Shown in pieces: positions 25,617 through 34,383 of a stretch of DNA of 64,000 nucleotides. Where the stretch lies: assembly GCA_020636105.1 (NCBI GenBank), contig JACJYL010000001.1, positions 2,480,001 to 2,544,000 on the forward strand. Direction: 5' to 3'. How positions within the stretch are numbered: position 1 is the first letter of the stretch; each line of letters begins with the position of its first letter. The notes below the pieces were generated by a model, which was given only the letters and a program-made list of their open reading frames with translations, was not told where the DNA came from and did no database searches. Origin of the DNA: Lewinellaceae bacterium (GTDB lineage Bacteria > Bacteroidota > Bacteroidia > Chitinophagales > Saprospiraceae). Both the position numbers and the translations under genes were made by a program.

Positions 25617-26240
25617 TTATCCCACTCCGTTTTCCAATGCTGACAGGATCACCTCCACGGCTTCCTCCAGGGAGTTCCCAAAGGCAAACACCCCTTCCTC
25701 ATGGCCCTGCATCACAAACAACTTAGTATCCCGAAGGTCGGTTTTTTTTAGCAAATCTACAATGGACCAGGCCATTTCGGGAGTGCCGTATGTAGCCGCC
25801 GCATCGGTGGTTGGTACTTTGTGTAATAGTTGTCGCCACATTTCCAGATGGTGTACATGCACAACTGCCTGCACCTCAGGACATTCCCGGTAAATCACCG
25901 CATGGCTCATCGATTCTGAGGATGCGATGACGGGGCCTTCACAATAAAGGATATTTTGTTCAATATCAACTTTAGTCACCAGGGAAAAATGCGCTTTGGT
26001 GAGTTGGGGAATATGGCCGGTGGCAGATCCTGAGATAAAAAAAGCATTAGAGTGGACCGCCAGCGGATTTCGGACACTGATGTTACCAAAACCAATACCG
26101 GAGGGATAGGCCCCGATCAAATTTTTCCGATACAATTTTTGACGGGCCTCCATCAAAGCCGTTAACCCATCATAGGAAAAAGAAGGAGATTTTACCCAGT
26201 GAGGGTTGAATTTAATATATCCTTCATCTATCATGAGCAT
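25617..26240 (-). CDS. Class II aldolase/adducin-family protein paired with mtnA
   Basis: A 207-residue protein from the ATG at 26240; the longest frame would overlap the mtnA end by 38 bp, and no ATG lies between. GIGFGNISVR, ISGSATGHIP, EGPVIASSESMSHAVIY and AVVHVHHLEMW (zinc histidines) are the class II aldolase/MtnB fold motifs. A conserved QGHEEGVFAFG supplies the late histidine and glutamate. Family members include methylthioribulose-1-P dehydratase (MtnB) and the methylthioribulose-1-P aldolase of the DHAP shunt. The sequence alone does not decide between them. No mtnC/mtnD/mtnK was seen in the window. Confidence 0.78.
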   Translation of the reverse strand: MLMIDEGYIKFNPHWVKSPSFSYDGLTALMEARQKLYRKNLIGAYPSGIGFGNISVRNPLAVHSNAFFISGSATGHIPQLTKAHFSLVTKVDIEQNILYCEGPVIASSESMSHAVIYRECPEVQAVVHVHHLEMWRQLLHKVPTTDAAATYGTPEMAWSIVDLLKKTDLRDTKLFVMQGHEEGVFAFGNSLEEAVEVILSALENGVG

Positions 26241-26268
26241 CTGCTTTATTTTTACAAAAAGGTCACGT

Positions 26269-27384
26269 TCATTTAATAACCAATTGCGGATCGAACAGCC
26301 GGGCAATGGACTTTTCGTTCGATTGGCAAATTCCCCTGTCGGTAATCAGGGCCGAAACCAGCCGGGCAGGGGTGACATCAAAGGCATAATTGGCCACCGG
26401 GCTATCCGAAGGAGTGAGTAACACCTCCTGGGCGCCCTGCTCATTCACCCCATAAATATATTTTACTTCACGACCACTTCTCTGTTCAATGGGAATTTCC
26501 CGAAGTCCGTCGCTCAATGCAAAATCAAAAGAAGATACGGGAAGGGCCACGTAAAAAGGAATCTCATTATCTTTCGCGGCCAGCGCCTTAAGGTAAGTTC
26601 CTATTTTATTGCAGACATCACCAGTTCGGGTCGTACGATCACTACCGACGATGACCATATCCACCATACCGTGCTGCATCAGGTGGCCACCGGTATTGTC
26701 GGGAATCACCGTATGAGGCACACCATGGTGGAGCAACTCAAAAGCCGTTAACCGGGCGCCCTGGTTGCGCGGACGGGTTTCATCTACCCATACGTGTACT
26801 TTGATGCCTTTATCAAAAGCAGCATAAATGGGGGCCAGTGCCGTGCCGTAATCCACGGTAGCCAGCCATCCTGCATTACAGTGGGTAAGGATGTTCACTG
26901 TATCTCCGCCTTTTATTTTACTGACCGTTTCAATGAGTGGAAGGCCGTGGAGTCCAATTTGCCGGCACTGCTCGGCACTTTCATCGGCGATGGAGAGAGC
27001 TTCCTGTAAACAGGCTTCTTCTATTTGAGCAAGGTCTTCGTGGGAATCTATGACCTGCTGCATGCGGCGCAACACATAAAATAAGTCGACCGCCGTGGGT
27101 CGGGTTTCGGCGAGAAAAATGAAAGCTCTTCCGATGTATTTTTGAAAACTCTCACTTTGGAGTGCTTCCCGCACAGCAAAATACATTCCAAAAGCAGCAG
27201 TGACGCCAATCAAAGGAGCACCCCGTACATGCATTTCCCGAATGGCCTGTCCACAATCTTTCATGGAACGCAGGTCCTCGATCACCAACTTGTGAGGCAA
27301 TGGCCGTTGATCAATGATCTGGACGATGCCCTCTTCTTTGTCTTTAAACCAAATGGAACGGTAGTATTTGTGGTCTATCTTCAT
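26269..27384 (-). CDS. mtnA: S-methyl-5-thioribose-1-phosphate isomerase
   Basis: A 371-residue member of the eIF2B-alpha-like isomerase family. VRGAPLIGVTAAFG near 50-63, TRPTAVDL near 95-102, LTHCNAGWLATVDYGTAL near 165-182 (catalytic cysteine region), DETRPRNQGARLTAFEL near 200 and VGSDRTTRTGDVCNKIGTY near 246-264 (catalytic aspartate region) follow the MtnA pattern. It converts methylthioribose-1-P to methylthioribulose-1-P in methionine salvage. The paired class II aldolase downstream would act on that product. Confidence 0.9.
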   Translation of the reverse strand: MKIDHKYYRSIWFKDKEEGIVQIIDQRPLPHKLVIEDLRSMKDCGQAIREMHVRGAPLIGVTAAFGMYFAVREALQSESFQKYIGRAFIFLAETRPTAVDLFYVLRRMQQVIDSHEDLAQIEEACLQEALSIADESAEQCRQIGLHGLPLIETVSKIKGGDTVNILTHCNAGWLATVDYGTALAPIYAAFDKGIKVHVWVDETRPRNQGARLTAFELLHHGVPHTVIPDNTGGHLMQHGMVDMVIVGSDRTTRTGDVCNKIGTYLKALAAKDNEIPFYVALPVSSFDFALSDGLREIPIEQRSGREVKYIYGVNEQGAQEVLLTPSDSPVANYAFDVTPARLVSALITDRGICQSNEKSIARLFDPQLVIK

Positions 27385-27504
27385 GTAAGTTAAGGCGATA
27401 ATTCAGAACAGGAACGGTAATTTCATGAGGTTCATCACGAATGCAAAATCCTGTTTCAAAAAAAAGTCATTTAAAACCCTGGTGTCAAAAGCACTGACAT
27501 GCCA

Positions 27505-28959
27505 TCAGTTAGAACGCCAGAAATAAGGTGTAAATATCACCAGCACCGTAAACAGTTCCAGTCGTCCGATCAACATCAGCAAGGCGAGGATCACTTTAAC
27601 CTCCCCTGAAAGCCATGCGAAGTTATCCACCGGTCCTACTTTCCCGATTCCCGGGCCAACATTTCCAAGGGAAGTGGCCACAGCACCGATAGCCGTCAGG
27701 AAATCAACGCCCATAAAGGTAAGAATTACTGACCCAAGTAAAAAGAGCAGGAGATACAATAATAGAAAAATTATTATATGGGTAACAATCTTTCCCGGAA
27801 CAGCCTGCCCGTCGAGTTTTAATGGAATGACCGCACGCGGGTGTAATATTCTTTTAAATTCCAAAAAGGAGTTTTTGAAATAAACCAGGTTTCGGATGAT
27901 TTTGATGCCCCCTGCTGTTGAGCCGGCACTGGCCCCCACGAACAACAGGATAAAACACAACATGGTTAGTCCGGGTGCCCATTGAGTGTAATCTGCCGAG
28001 ACAAATCCTGTTGTAGTGATGAGAGACAGAATCTGGAAAATACTATCGCGAAAAGCCTGCTCCAAAGGAAGGTCAGTCACATGGTAAACGACAAAAGTAA
28101 ATATCACCGCCAGAACGAGTACCAGGAAAAGATAGGTTTTAAATTCATCGCTTTTCCAGACTCTTTTTAACTTTCCCTTGAGACCGTAATAAATTATCGT
28201 ATAATTGGTGCCGGCCAGAAACATAAAAAAAGCGATAGAATACTGCATTACCGGGATATTGTAATGCGCAATGCTGGCGTTTTTAGTGGAGAACCCTCCG
28301 GTAGCCATGGTCGTAAAGGCATGGTTTATAGCATCGTAAAACGTCATGCCTTCCAAAAAAAGAGTGATGCAAAGCAAAAAGGTCAGCAGCACATAAATAG
28401 CCCAAAGACGTTTGGCCGTTTCCTGAATCCGTGGATGCAGTTTATCTGATGTGGGACCGGGTGCTTCCGCGACGAACAATTCGATTCCTCCAATACCAAG
28501 CAAAGGGAAGATGGCCACGGTAAGAACGATGATCCCCATTCCCCCAATCCACTGGGTAAGGCTTCGCCAGTAAAGGATTCCTTTGGATACGGATTCTATG
28601 TCGGTGAGTACCGAGGCACCTGTCGTAGTCATGCCGGATACAGTCTCAAAAAACGCTTCCGGAATCGTTGGAATGACCCCACTGATCAAATAGGGAAGCA
28701 TACCAAAGGTCACCATGGTGAACCATCCCAATGTAACAATGAGATAACCTTCCCTTTTGTTTAAACTTTGACGATCCTCTCGTTTTAAAGCCAATAACAT
28801 AGGAGTGCCGAGCCCTAAACAGATCAATCCTGAATACAATAATGGCAGGGCATCCCCGCTGTCGTAAGCGAAAGCAATGATCAATCCGGTCAACATCAAC
28901 GCCCCTATCAATACCAGCAAAACGCCGAGGACCCTGGCGATGGGTTTTACTCGAATCAT
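27505..28959 (-). CDS. trkH: TrkH-type potassium uptake channel subunit
   Basis: A 484-residue membrane protein with about ten hydrophobic helices and four degenerate selectivity loops. These are SGMTTTGASVL near 107, TTMATGGFST near 216, ITTTGFVSADY near 315 and TSLGNVGPG near 427. These features identify the K+-translocating subunit of Trk/Ktr. Its start codon overlaps the trkA stop by one base (TAATG), so the two are translationally coupled. Confidence 0.93.
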   Translation of the reverse strand: MIRVKPIARVLGVLLVLIGALMLTGLIIAFAYDSGDALPLLYSGLICLGLGTPMLLALKREDRQSLNKREGYLIVTLGWFTMVTFGMLPYLISGVIPTIPEAFFETVSGMTTTGASVLTDIESVSKGILYWRSLTQWIGGMGIIVLTVAIFPLLGIGGIELFVAEAPGPTSDKLHPRIQETAKRLWAIYVLLTFLLCITLFLEGMTFYDAINHAFTTMATGGFSTKNASIAHYNIPVMQYSIAFFMFLAGTNYTIIYYGLKGKLKRVWKSDEFKTYLFLVLVLAVIFTFVVYHVTDLPLEQAFRDSIFQILSLITTTGFVSADYTQWAPGLTMLCFILLFVGASAGSTAGGIKIIRNLVYFKNSFLEFKRILHPRAVIPLKLDGQAVPGKIVTHIIIFLLLYLLLFLLGSVILTFMGVDFLTAIGAVATSLGNVGPGIGKVGPVDNFAWLSGEVKVILALLMLIGRLELFTVLVIFTPYFWRSN

Positions 28960-30299
28960 TAACTGAAGATTTTTTCAAGTTTAGCAATCGATTCGGGCAG
29001 CGAAAATACCACGACTTTATCCCCTACCTGTAGTTGAAAATTCCCATCGGGTAAAAGGCTATCCTCCCCACGAATGACGCCTCCAATAATTGCCGTTGGC
29101 GGAAAATGAAGTTCCTTTATGGGATGCCGGGTGGTCCGGTTTTCTTTATGAATCACAAATTCAATGACTTCGGCGTCAACGCCGTGTAGGCTCGTAACGG
29201 CCTCGATTTTTCCTTTTCTGACGAAACGAAAAATATTGTTGGCGGCAATGAGCTTTTTATTGATCAAGGTATCCACCCCAATATTTTGGGATAAGTGGAT
29301 ATACTCTTTATTTTCGACCTGGGCGATGGTTTTGAAAACTCCATAATTTTTAGCCGTCAGACTGGCGATAATGTTGGTTTCCGAGTTCTCTGTCAGGGCC
29401 AGAAAAGCATCCATGTTGCCTAGTCCTTCTTCCTTGAGCAGTTCGACATTACTGTAATCTCCTCTGATGATCAGGGTGGAATGCAAAATTTCGGAAAGTT
29501 CAATGGCCGTTTTTTTATCCTTGACAATCAAAGTCACCTGGTAGTTTTTTTCCAGGATTTGAGCCGTAGCGACACTTAATTTGTCTCCCCCTATGATCAT
29601 TATTCTTTTGATATCCTTTCTCCTTTCGCCGAGTATGGATTCCAGTTCCTCTATATTTTCCCTTTTGGTCAGGAAATAAATATGATCATTGCTTTTCAAA
29701 ATGGTATCCCCTTTGGGAATAATGGTCTCATGCCCGCGTAATATGGCAATAGGCCTAAGATGCTCCCCCTTCTGTACTTTATTCAGATCTTTCACTTTTG
29801 TATCGACCAAAGGAGAATCTTTACGCAAAGTCAATCCGGCCAGGTTGATTTTTCCTTTTTCAAACTCAAACAGATCCGTAAAATTGCATCTTTGTATCAA
29901 TCGCTCTATTTCATTGGCTGCAAGCTGGATGGGAGACATTAAAATATCAATCCCCAATTCTTTGAATATCTCTTTTTGTTCGCCACACAAGTACTCCGAA
30001 TTGTCCACCCTGGCAATCACCTGCTTTGCCCCAAGTTTTTTGGCAAGTATCGACGCTACCAGGTTGGTTTTTTCAGAGGTGGTCACCGCCAAAAACAATC
30101 TGGCATCTTCTACCTGTGCCTGTTCCAGCAAGTCAATAGAGGCGCAATCCCCCCGAAGTGTCAAAACATCCAAATGGGTCGCGGCGTAATCAAGTACATC
30201 CTGTTCCAGGTCAATGAGTATGATATCAATATTTTCAATGGACAATAATTCTGCCAAGTGAAACCCCACATCTCCTGCCCCTGCAATTACGATCTTCAT
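28959..30299 (-). CDS. trkA: TrkA, regulatory NAD-binding subunit of the Trk potassium system
   Basis: A 446-residue protein with two RCK/TrkA_N-TrkA_C halves. The first nucleotide site MKIVIAGAGDVGFHLAELL is at the N-terminus and the second, IKRIMIIGGDKLSVATAQIL, near 230. Both halves have TrkA_C segments (GKINLAGLTLRKDSPL; GVDAEVIEFVIHKENR). The ATG at 30299 is chosen over a TTG 24 bases upstream, because the family begins exactly at the MKI-x-GAG motif. It gates TrkH, its coupled partner. Confidence 0.93.
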   Translation of the reverse strand: MKIVIAGAGDVGFHLAELLSIENIDIILIDLEQDVLDYAATHLDVLTLRGDCASIDLLEQAQVEDARLFLAVTTSEKTNLVASILAKKLGAKQVIARVDNSEYLCGEQKEIFKELGIDILMSPIQLAANEIERLIQRCNFTDLFEFEKGKINLAGLTLRKDSPLVDTKVKDLNKVQKGEHLRPIAILRGHETIIPKGDTILKSNDHIYFLTKRENIEELESILGERRKDIKRIMIIGGDKLSVATAQILEKNYQVTLIVKDKKTAIELSEILHSTLIIRGDYSNVELLKEEGLGNMDAFLALTENSETNIIASLTAKNYGVFKTIAQVENKEYIHLSQNIGVDTLINKKLIAANNIFRFVRKGKIEAVTSLHGVDAEVIEFVIHKENRTTRHPIKELHFPPTAIIGGVIRGEDSLLPDGNFQLQVGDKVVVFSLPESIAKLEKIFS

Positions 30300-30320
30300 G
30301 TCTTCAAAATTTATTGGCCG

Positions 30321-30328
30321 CAAATTTA
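30321..30328 (-). promoter_or_regulatory. -7 box (TAAATTTG) upstream of trkA
   Basis: A perfect TAnnTTTG box lies 21 bp upstream of the trkA ATG. No clear -33 element is found at 19-21 bp. Confidence 0.45.
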
Positions 30329-30422
30329 GTTAAATAACCAGATATATTAAATGAAGAAAATCATATTCCGGGAAAAGGACATTCTCCAGGCGGTAATAAT
30401 AGAGTAAAAGAAAAATTAACCC

Positions 30423-30430
30423 TAAATTTG
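30423..30430 (+). promoter_or_regulatory. -7 box (TAAATTTG) upstream of the phosphatase gene
   Basis: A perfect TAnnTTTG box lies 29 bp before the phosphatase ATG. It is the divergent counterpart of the trkA box. No TTG is present at -33. Confidence 0.45.
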
Positions 30431-30459
30431 TACCAGGAAAAATAAAATATAATTTTAAA

Positions 30460-30915
30460 ATGAAAATTCTGATGGTATGCCTGGGCAATATTTGCCGCTC
30501 TCCTCTTGCCGAAGGTATTATGAGGAAAAAGATCGAGGAACGCGGACTTCCCTGGATAGTTGACTCTGCCGGCACAAGTTCATGGCATATAGGTCAAGCC
30601 CCTGACAAACGATCGATTGAGGTGGCCAAAAAATATGGCATTGACATTTCCCGGCAAAGGGGGCGCCAAATTGAAGCCAAAGACCTTGAAACGTTTGATT
30701 TTATTTACGCTATGGATACCAATAATTTACAGGAAATTTTAAAATTGGCCTCTACCCCGGTATTGCAATCAAAAGTAAAACTGATTCTCCATGAGTCCGG
30801 AGTCCGCGACACTGAAAATGTGCCGGATCCGTATTGGGATGATGATGGCTTTGAAAATGTATATCAACTGCTACAGGAAGCGTGCCAGAATATTATTGAG
30901 AATAATTTCAAATAA
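30460..30915 (+). CDS. Low-molecular-weight protein-tyrosine phosphatase
   Basis: A 151-residue protein with the P-loop C7-L-G-N-I-C12-R13-S at the N-terminus and DPYWDDDGFE near 122, supplying the general-acid aspartate. Length and motif order are those of LMW-PTPs, which dephosphorylate tyrosine in proteins; in bacteria they are often linked to exopolysaccharide control. No tyrosine kinase gene lies nearby. Confidence 0.93.
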   Translation: MKILMVCLGNICRSPLAEGIMRKKIEERGLPWIVDSAGTSSWHIGQAPDKRSIEVAKKYGIDISRQRGRQIEAKDLETFDFIYAMDTNNLQEILKLASTPVLQSKVKLILHESGVRDTENVPDPYWDDDGFENVYQLLQEACQNIIENNFK

Positions 30916-31182
30916 GATTCAATACCCAGAATCAAACAACGCTTATTGTCACATAATTTATCCTCCTGAAAACAAGTAAAAATATATATGCCTGTATTTA
31001 TAATTGAATATCAAAATATTATATATTTATTAGTCTTTTTATTTTTTAAGTAAAGACGGTTTTTAATGTCACATTTTTACACTATATCTTAACAAATAAT
31101 AAATTAATGTTCTTTTCTTTGTGATACACAACGACATAAAGACAAACAAATATAATTGGGTGAGTGTTTGTTCATAGTTTTC

Positions 31183-31214
31183 AACCCCCCACATTTTATG
31201 GGGGGTTTTTTTTT
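31183..31214 (+). terminator. Strong intrinsic terminator
   Basis: AACCCCCCA / TGGGGGGTT forms a perfect 9-bp stem with a 7-nt loop, followed by nine T residues on the plus strand. It lies 268 bp after the phosphatase gene, so it ends that transcript or a separate short RNA. Confidence 0.85.
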
Positions 31215-31292
31215 ACCTCTTTTTCTTTTGCAAAAAAGACTTATCCATAAAAACTGTATTGAGTTTCCCCTTACAAACTTCAATACTAAATG

Positions 31293-31317
31293 GTCAGCTT
31301 TTTCGCTGACTATTTTT
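31293..31317 (+). terminator. Second hairpin with T-rich tail
   Basis: GTCAGC and GCTGAC are separated by 6 nt and followed by TATTTTTATT. It is weaker than the terminator 80 bp upstream and might end a small RNA between them or act as backup. Confidence 0.5.
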
Positions 31318-31400
31318 ATTTCCACTCTCCATCCAGGTATGACAAAAATCAGTCATCTTTTTGACTTCGGTCACCTCTTCTTTTAAATTAATCAGACATA

Positions 31401-31432
31401 TTGAATTGTCTTTCCCTTGAGGATTAAATTTG
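31401..31432 (+). promoter_or_regulatory. Bacteroidota promoter of the universal stress gene
   Basis: TTG (31401-31403), a 21-bp spacer and TAAATTTG (31425-31432) match the TTTG-N19-21-TAnnTTTG consensus, 33 bp before the ATG at 31466. A leader starting here rules out the upstream in-frame Met as the start. Confidence 0.6.
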
Positions 31433-31465
31433 TTGTATTTTACTGTTTTTAAAATCAATTTTCAG

Positions 31466-32302
31466 ATGAAAAACATCCTCATTCCTACTGATTTTTCGGC
31501 TTGTGCCTCCTATGCGCTGGAAGCTGGCACTGAACTCGCAAAGCGATATGAGGCTAAAGTTTTTTTATTTCACAACGCTAATCTGCCTGAAAACTGGGAT
31601 AAACTTTCCTATGATGAAAAGAAAAAACTCCCCGAGTCCTTTCAGTCATGGCATAACGCCTCCATTTTATTAAACGATATAGAAAAGAGCCATCCGAGCA
31701 CCGAAATTGAATCCATCGTTTTGGGAGGATCAATGGTCAGGAATATTAGCGAATTGAGTAAAACCCTGGACATAGGAATGATTGTCATGGGGTCACAGGG
31801 AGCCGGAAAGGCTGATCCTAATTTTTTTGGTTCCAATACCCAAATGGTAGTCCGACACGTACAGGTTCCTGTACTCATTATCAAATCTCCGTTGAAAGAT
31901 TTTTATTTTGAGAAAGTGGTTTTTGCATCAGGTTTTGATGAAGCCGACAAAGAGTCTTTTTTAAAATTCAAAGATTTCGTCAAGCATTTCATTCCCGAAA
32001 TCCACCTGGTTTCCATACAATCCATTTTCCAATACGGAGTGCCCTATATCTTGCAAAAGGAAGCCATGGAGTCCTTTGAAAAGTTATGTGCCCCGCTGGT
32101 TTGTAAGCTACATATCACCAAACAAACCACCATAGAAAAAGGAATCCGAAGTCTTGCTGATGAGATCGGCGCAGAGCTCATTGGCATTTCCAACCACCAT
32201 CGCCACCCGCTTAGAAGGCTGCTTGCCGGCAGCACGGTGGAAGCCCTGGTCAATTATTCCGGGATTCCCGTGTTGACGATTGATTACGGAGAAGAGGGGT
32301 AA
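31466..32302 (+). CDS. Universal stress protein, tandem-domain
   Basis: 278 residues from the ATG at 31466, which begins directly with the family motif MKNILIPTDFSACASYAL; an earlier in-frame Met lies on the promoter box. Domain 1 (1-about 140) ends with MGSQGAGKADPNFFGSNTQMVVRHVQVPVLII, carrying the G-x2-G-x9-G-S/T-like ATP-site pattern. Domain 2 (about 145-278) ends ISNHHRHPLRRLLAGSTVEALVNYSGIPVLTI. The role is stress adaptation; no more specific function can be given. It is monocistronic. Confidence 0.9.
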   Translation: MKNILIPTDFSACASYALEAGTELAKRYEAKVFLFHNANLPENWDKLSYDEKKKLPESFQSWHNASILLNDIEKSHPSTEIESIVLGGSMVRNISELSKTLDIGMIVMGSQGAGKADPNFFGSNTQMVVRHVQVPVLIIKSPLKDFYFEKVVFASGFDEADKESFLKFKDFVKHFIPEIHLVSIQSIFQYGVPYILQKEAMESFEKLCAPLVCKLHITKQTTIEKGIRSLADEIGAELIGISNHHRHPLRRLLAGSTVEALVNYSGIPVLTIDYGEEG

Positions 32303-32428
32303 GGGTAAGGGAAATGTAAACCTCACCTGCAGACGCAGGAAGGCAGGTGTAAAATGTAAAAATGAGCGGTGAATGGAAATGATGAAGCTATTTTTTAACT
32401 GTTTCTTACCATCATCATTTCACATGGC

Positions 32429-33037
32429 TCAGGCTTTTTGTCCATCTTTCCAACGCCACAAATACAGACTGGCATAAGTCCGGTATGGGCGCCAGGGCTC
32501 TGCGATCTTCAACATTCTTTCTTTAAGGGCGCGCCCTTTTTCTTCGAATTGGTACAACATCTGGATGGCTTGCTGGATGCCCAGGTCATCCAACGGTAGA
32601 ATGTCCGGGCGATTGAGGGTAAACATTAAAAGCATTTCAACGGTCCATTTACCCACGCCTTTGATTTGCGTAAGATAATCGATAATCGCTTCATCTTCCA
32701 TCGTTGACCAGTCTTTTCCGATCAGGTTCTCTTGCTGGAAAAATTCAGCCACATTATGAAGGTATCCGGCTTTCTGGTACGACAACCCGGCACTGCGTAG
32801 AATGGGCGTATCGATCGACAATAAAATGCCCGGATCAGGATATTCATCAGGGAACAATTCCATGAACCTGCTATGGATGGTGGAAGCCGCTTTGCCGGAA
32901 AGCTGTTGAAAGACAATAGCCCTGAGGAGCCTGGCATAAATGTCCCCGTCGCTTTCGGGAAAAACGACTGGAGTGGTCTCAATGACCTGCTTTAAACGTT
33001 TATCTTTGGAGAGAAAGTCAATAATTTCGGGTGTCAT
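32429..33037 (-). CDS. DNA-3-methyladenine glycosylase II (AlkA-like, HhH-GPD)
   Basis: A 202-residue compact AlkA-type glycosylase. The helix-hairpin-helix TQIKGVGKWTVEMLLMFTLNRPDILPLDDLGI carries the catalytic aspartate (LPLDD) without the lysine of bifunctional enzymes. AIVFQQLSGKAAST is the conserved N-terminal helix, and the C-terminal AEPWRPYRTYASLYLWRW is typical. It removes alkylated purines in base-excision repair. The N-terminal domain of E. coli AlkA is missing, as in most homologues of this size. It is convergent with the USP gene. Confidence 0.9.
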   Translation of the reverse strand: MTPEIIDFLSKDKRLKQVIETTPVVFPESDGDIYARLLRAIVFQQLSGKAASTIHSRFMELFPDEYPDPGILLSIDTPILRSAGLSYQKAGYLHNVAEFFQQENLIGKDWSTMEDEAIIDYLTQIKGVGKWTVEMLLMFTLNRPDILPLDDLGIQQAIQMLYQFEEKGRALKERMLKIAEPWRPYRTYASLYLWRWKDGQKA

Positions 33038-33137
33038 TTCGTTTAATTTTGACCAAATCTAATCTATATGGCTTTAAATTATGTTTCCTTAATGCATATT
33101 TCTGTAAATTTGCCTTACTAAAAAATAAAACTAAACG

Positions 33138-33785
33138 ATGAAAATACATAAAGAAGGCCATTGGATCGTTATTACACTGACCATTTTTTTACTCCTGGTT
33201 AACTTTTTAGTTAGCCGGTTCTTCCCTGGCCTAACCATTTATCTAGCGATTGTTTCCGTTGGAATCTGGTTTTTTGTATTGTGGTTTTTTCGCAATCCGA
33301 CAAGAGAAATATTCCTCCCTCAGGACAACGTCATTTATGCCCCCGCCGATGGCAAAATTGTCGTCATTGAGGAAATCATCGAGCCGGAGTACTTCCATGA
33401 AAAAAGAATACAGGTTTCTATCTTCATGTCACCGGCCAATGTACATGTAAATAGAAATCCTATCAGTGGTACTGTGAATTATTTCAAATACCATCCGGGT
33501 AAATACCTGGTAGCCTGGCACCCAAAATCTTCCACAGAAAACGAACGCGCCACCACGGTCATTAAAAATGGTCATGTTGAAATTATGCTGCGACAAATTG
33601 CCGGCGCAATGGCCAAGCGGATTAAGACTTACCTCCATGTGGGGGAAGAAGTCGTCCAGGGCACTGACCTAGGATTCATCAAATTCGGTTCCAGGGTGGA
33701 TCTGTTTTTACCGCTTGATGCAAAACTTGAAGTGGAAATAGGGCAAAAAGTCAAAGGCAATAAAACCATCATTGCACGTTATTAA
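33138..33785 (+). CDS. psd: Phosphatidylserine decarboxylase proenzyme
   Basis: A 215-residue short-form (archaeal-type) PSD. Two N-terminal hydrophobic helices (about 10-50) anchor it to the membrane. APADGKIVVIEE, VSIFMSPANVHVNRNPISG and KTYLHVGEEVVQG follow. FIKFGSRVDLF near 184 contains the Gly-Ser self-cleavage site that yields the pyruvoyl alpha chain. It makes phosphatidylethanolamine. A pssA partner is not in the window; a small hypothetical gene follows at 41 bp. Confidence 0.93.
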   Translation: MKIHKEGHWIVITLTIFLLLVNFLVSRFFPGLTIYLAIVSVGIWFFVLWFFRNPTREIFLPQDNVIYAPADGKIVVIEEIIEPEYFHEKRIQVSIFMSPANVHVNRNPISGTVNYFKYHPGKYLVAWHPKSSTENERATTVIKNGHVEIMLRQIAGAMAKRIKTYLHVGEEVVQGTDLGFIKFGSRVDLFLPLDAKLEVEIGQKVKGNKTIIARY

Positions 33786-33826
33786 TTCATCTAAAAACAG
33801 CGGGAATTTACCATCACTCTTTCATT

Positions 33827-34204
33827 ATGGCTTTACGAGAGGAATTTCCCAAAAAAAACACCACCTACATTGGAGGTCATAGCGACGGTTACCAATATAC
33901 TACGGTATTTTCCGGTTCCAGCCTGACGCAGAGTTATCATATGGTCAGGCAATTTCTTATTGAAGAAGGTTATGGTGACCTGCCTTTGCCAAAAGATGCA
34001 GCCGAATTAGAGCGATTTCGGTTGATGACCCGCAACAATCAAATCATGATGTTTGAAGATAACGGTTATGTACACAATCCCATCAAGATACTTTTCCCCC
34101 TGGATCGACGAAAAAAAAGTATGCTCACACTTTGTATTTTCAATGAATCCGACCCGGATCACTTACTGAAATTTCACCGGATAGACGAACGTTCGAAGCG
34201 GTAA
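33827..34204 (+). CDS. Small conserved-looking protein of unknown function after psd
   Basis: A 125-residue soluble protein without signal peptide or membrane segment. An alpha/beta pattern is visible, with a Gly/Tyr-rich N-terminus (TYIGGHSDGYQYTTVFSGSS), a helix with SYHMVRQFLIEEGYGDLP, and a C-terminal strand LTLCIFNESDPDHLLKFH. I do not recognise the family. Its position, 41 bp after psd on the same strand, makes cotranscription likely. Clean ORF and normal codon usage support a real gene. Confidence 0.7.
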   Translation: MALREEFPKKNTTYIGGHSDGYQYTTVFSGSSLTQSYHMVRQFLIEEGYGDLPLPKDAAELERFRLMTRNNQIMMFEDNGYVHNPIKILFPLDRRKKSMLTLCIFNESDPDHLLKFHRIDERSKR

Positions 34205-34383
34205 GAAATATTGGAGCTATTTTAAAACGGGTTACTCTTTGGACCGGGGTGAGTTGGCCATATCGCTATCGAAGTTTTATTATGTTATAACAACAACATG
34301 AAACAACCCCTTCCTGTCGGTACGATTTCGCTGCGCTCAACATGAAAAAAATAAATCCCCTCATTTTTACACTTAACCAAGAG

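Larger units (their letters stand above)
30916..31465. other. Gap between phosphatase and universal stress genes
   Basis: This 550-bp AT-rich segment has no supported gene. It holds two plus-strand terminators and, at its right end, the promoter of the next gene. Confidence 0.6.

Noticed and set aside
30330..30575. 81-codon minus-strand frame opposite the phosphatase gene
   Set aside because: Antisense to the clear LMW phosphatase and its promoter region; no family similarity recognised.
31104..31325. 73-codon minus-strand frame over the terminators
   Set aside because: It reads through both terminator hairpins and is low-complexity; the plus-strand terminators explain the sequence better.
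32324..32349. CACCTGC/GCAGGTG inverted repeat between the USP and AlkA genes
   Set aside because: Long loop and no T-run on either strand; likely chance.
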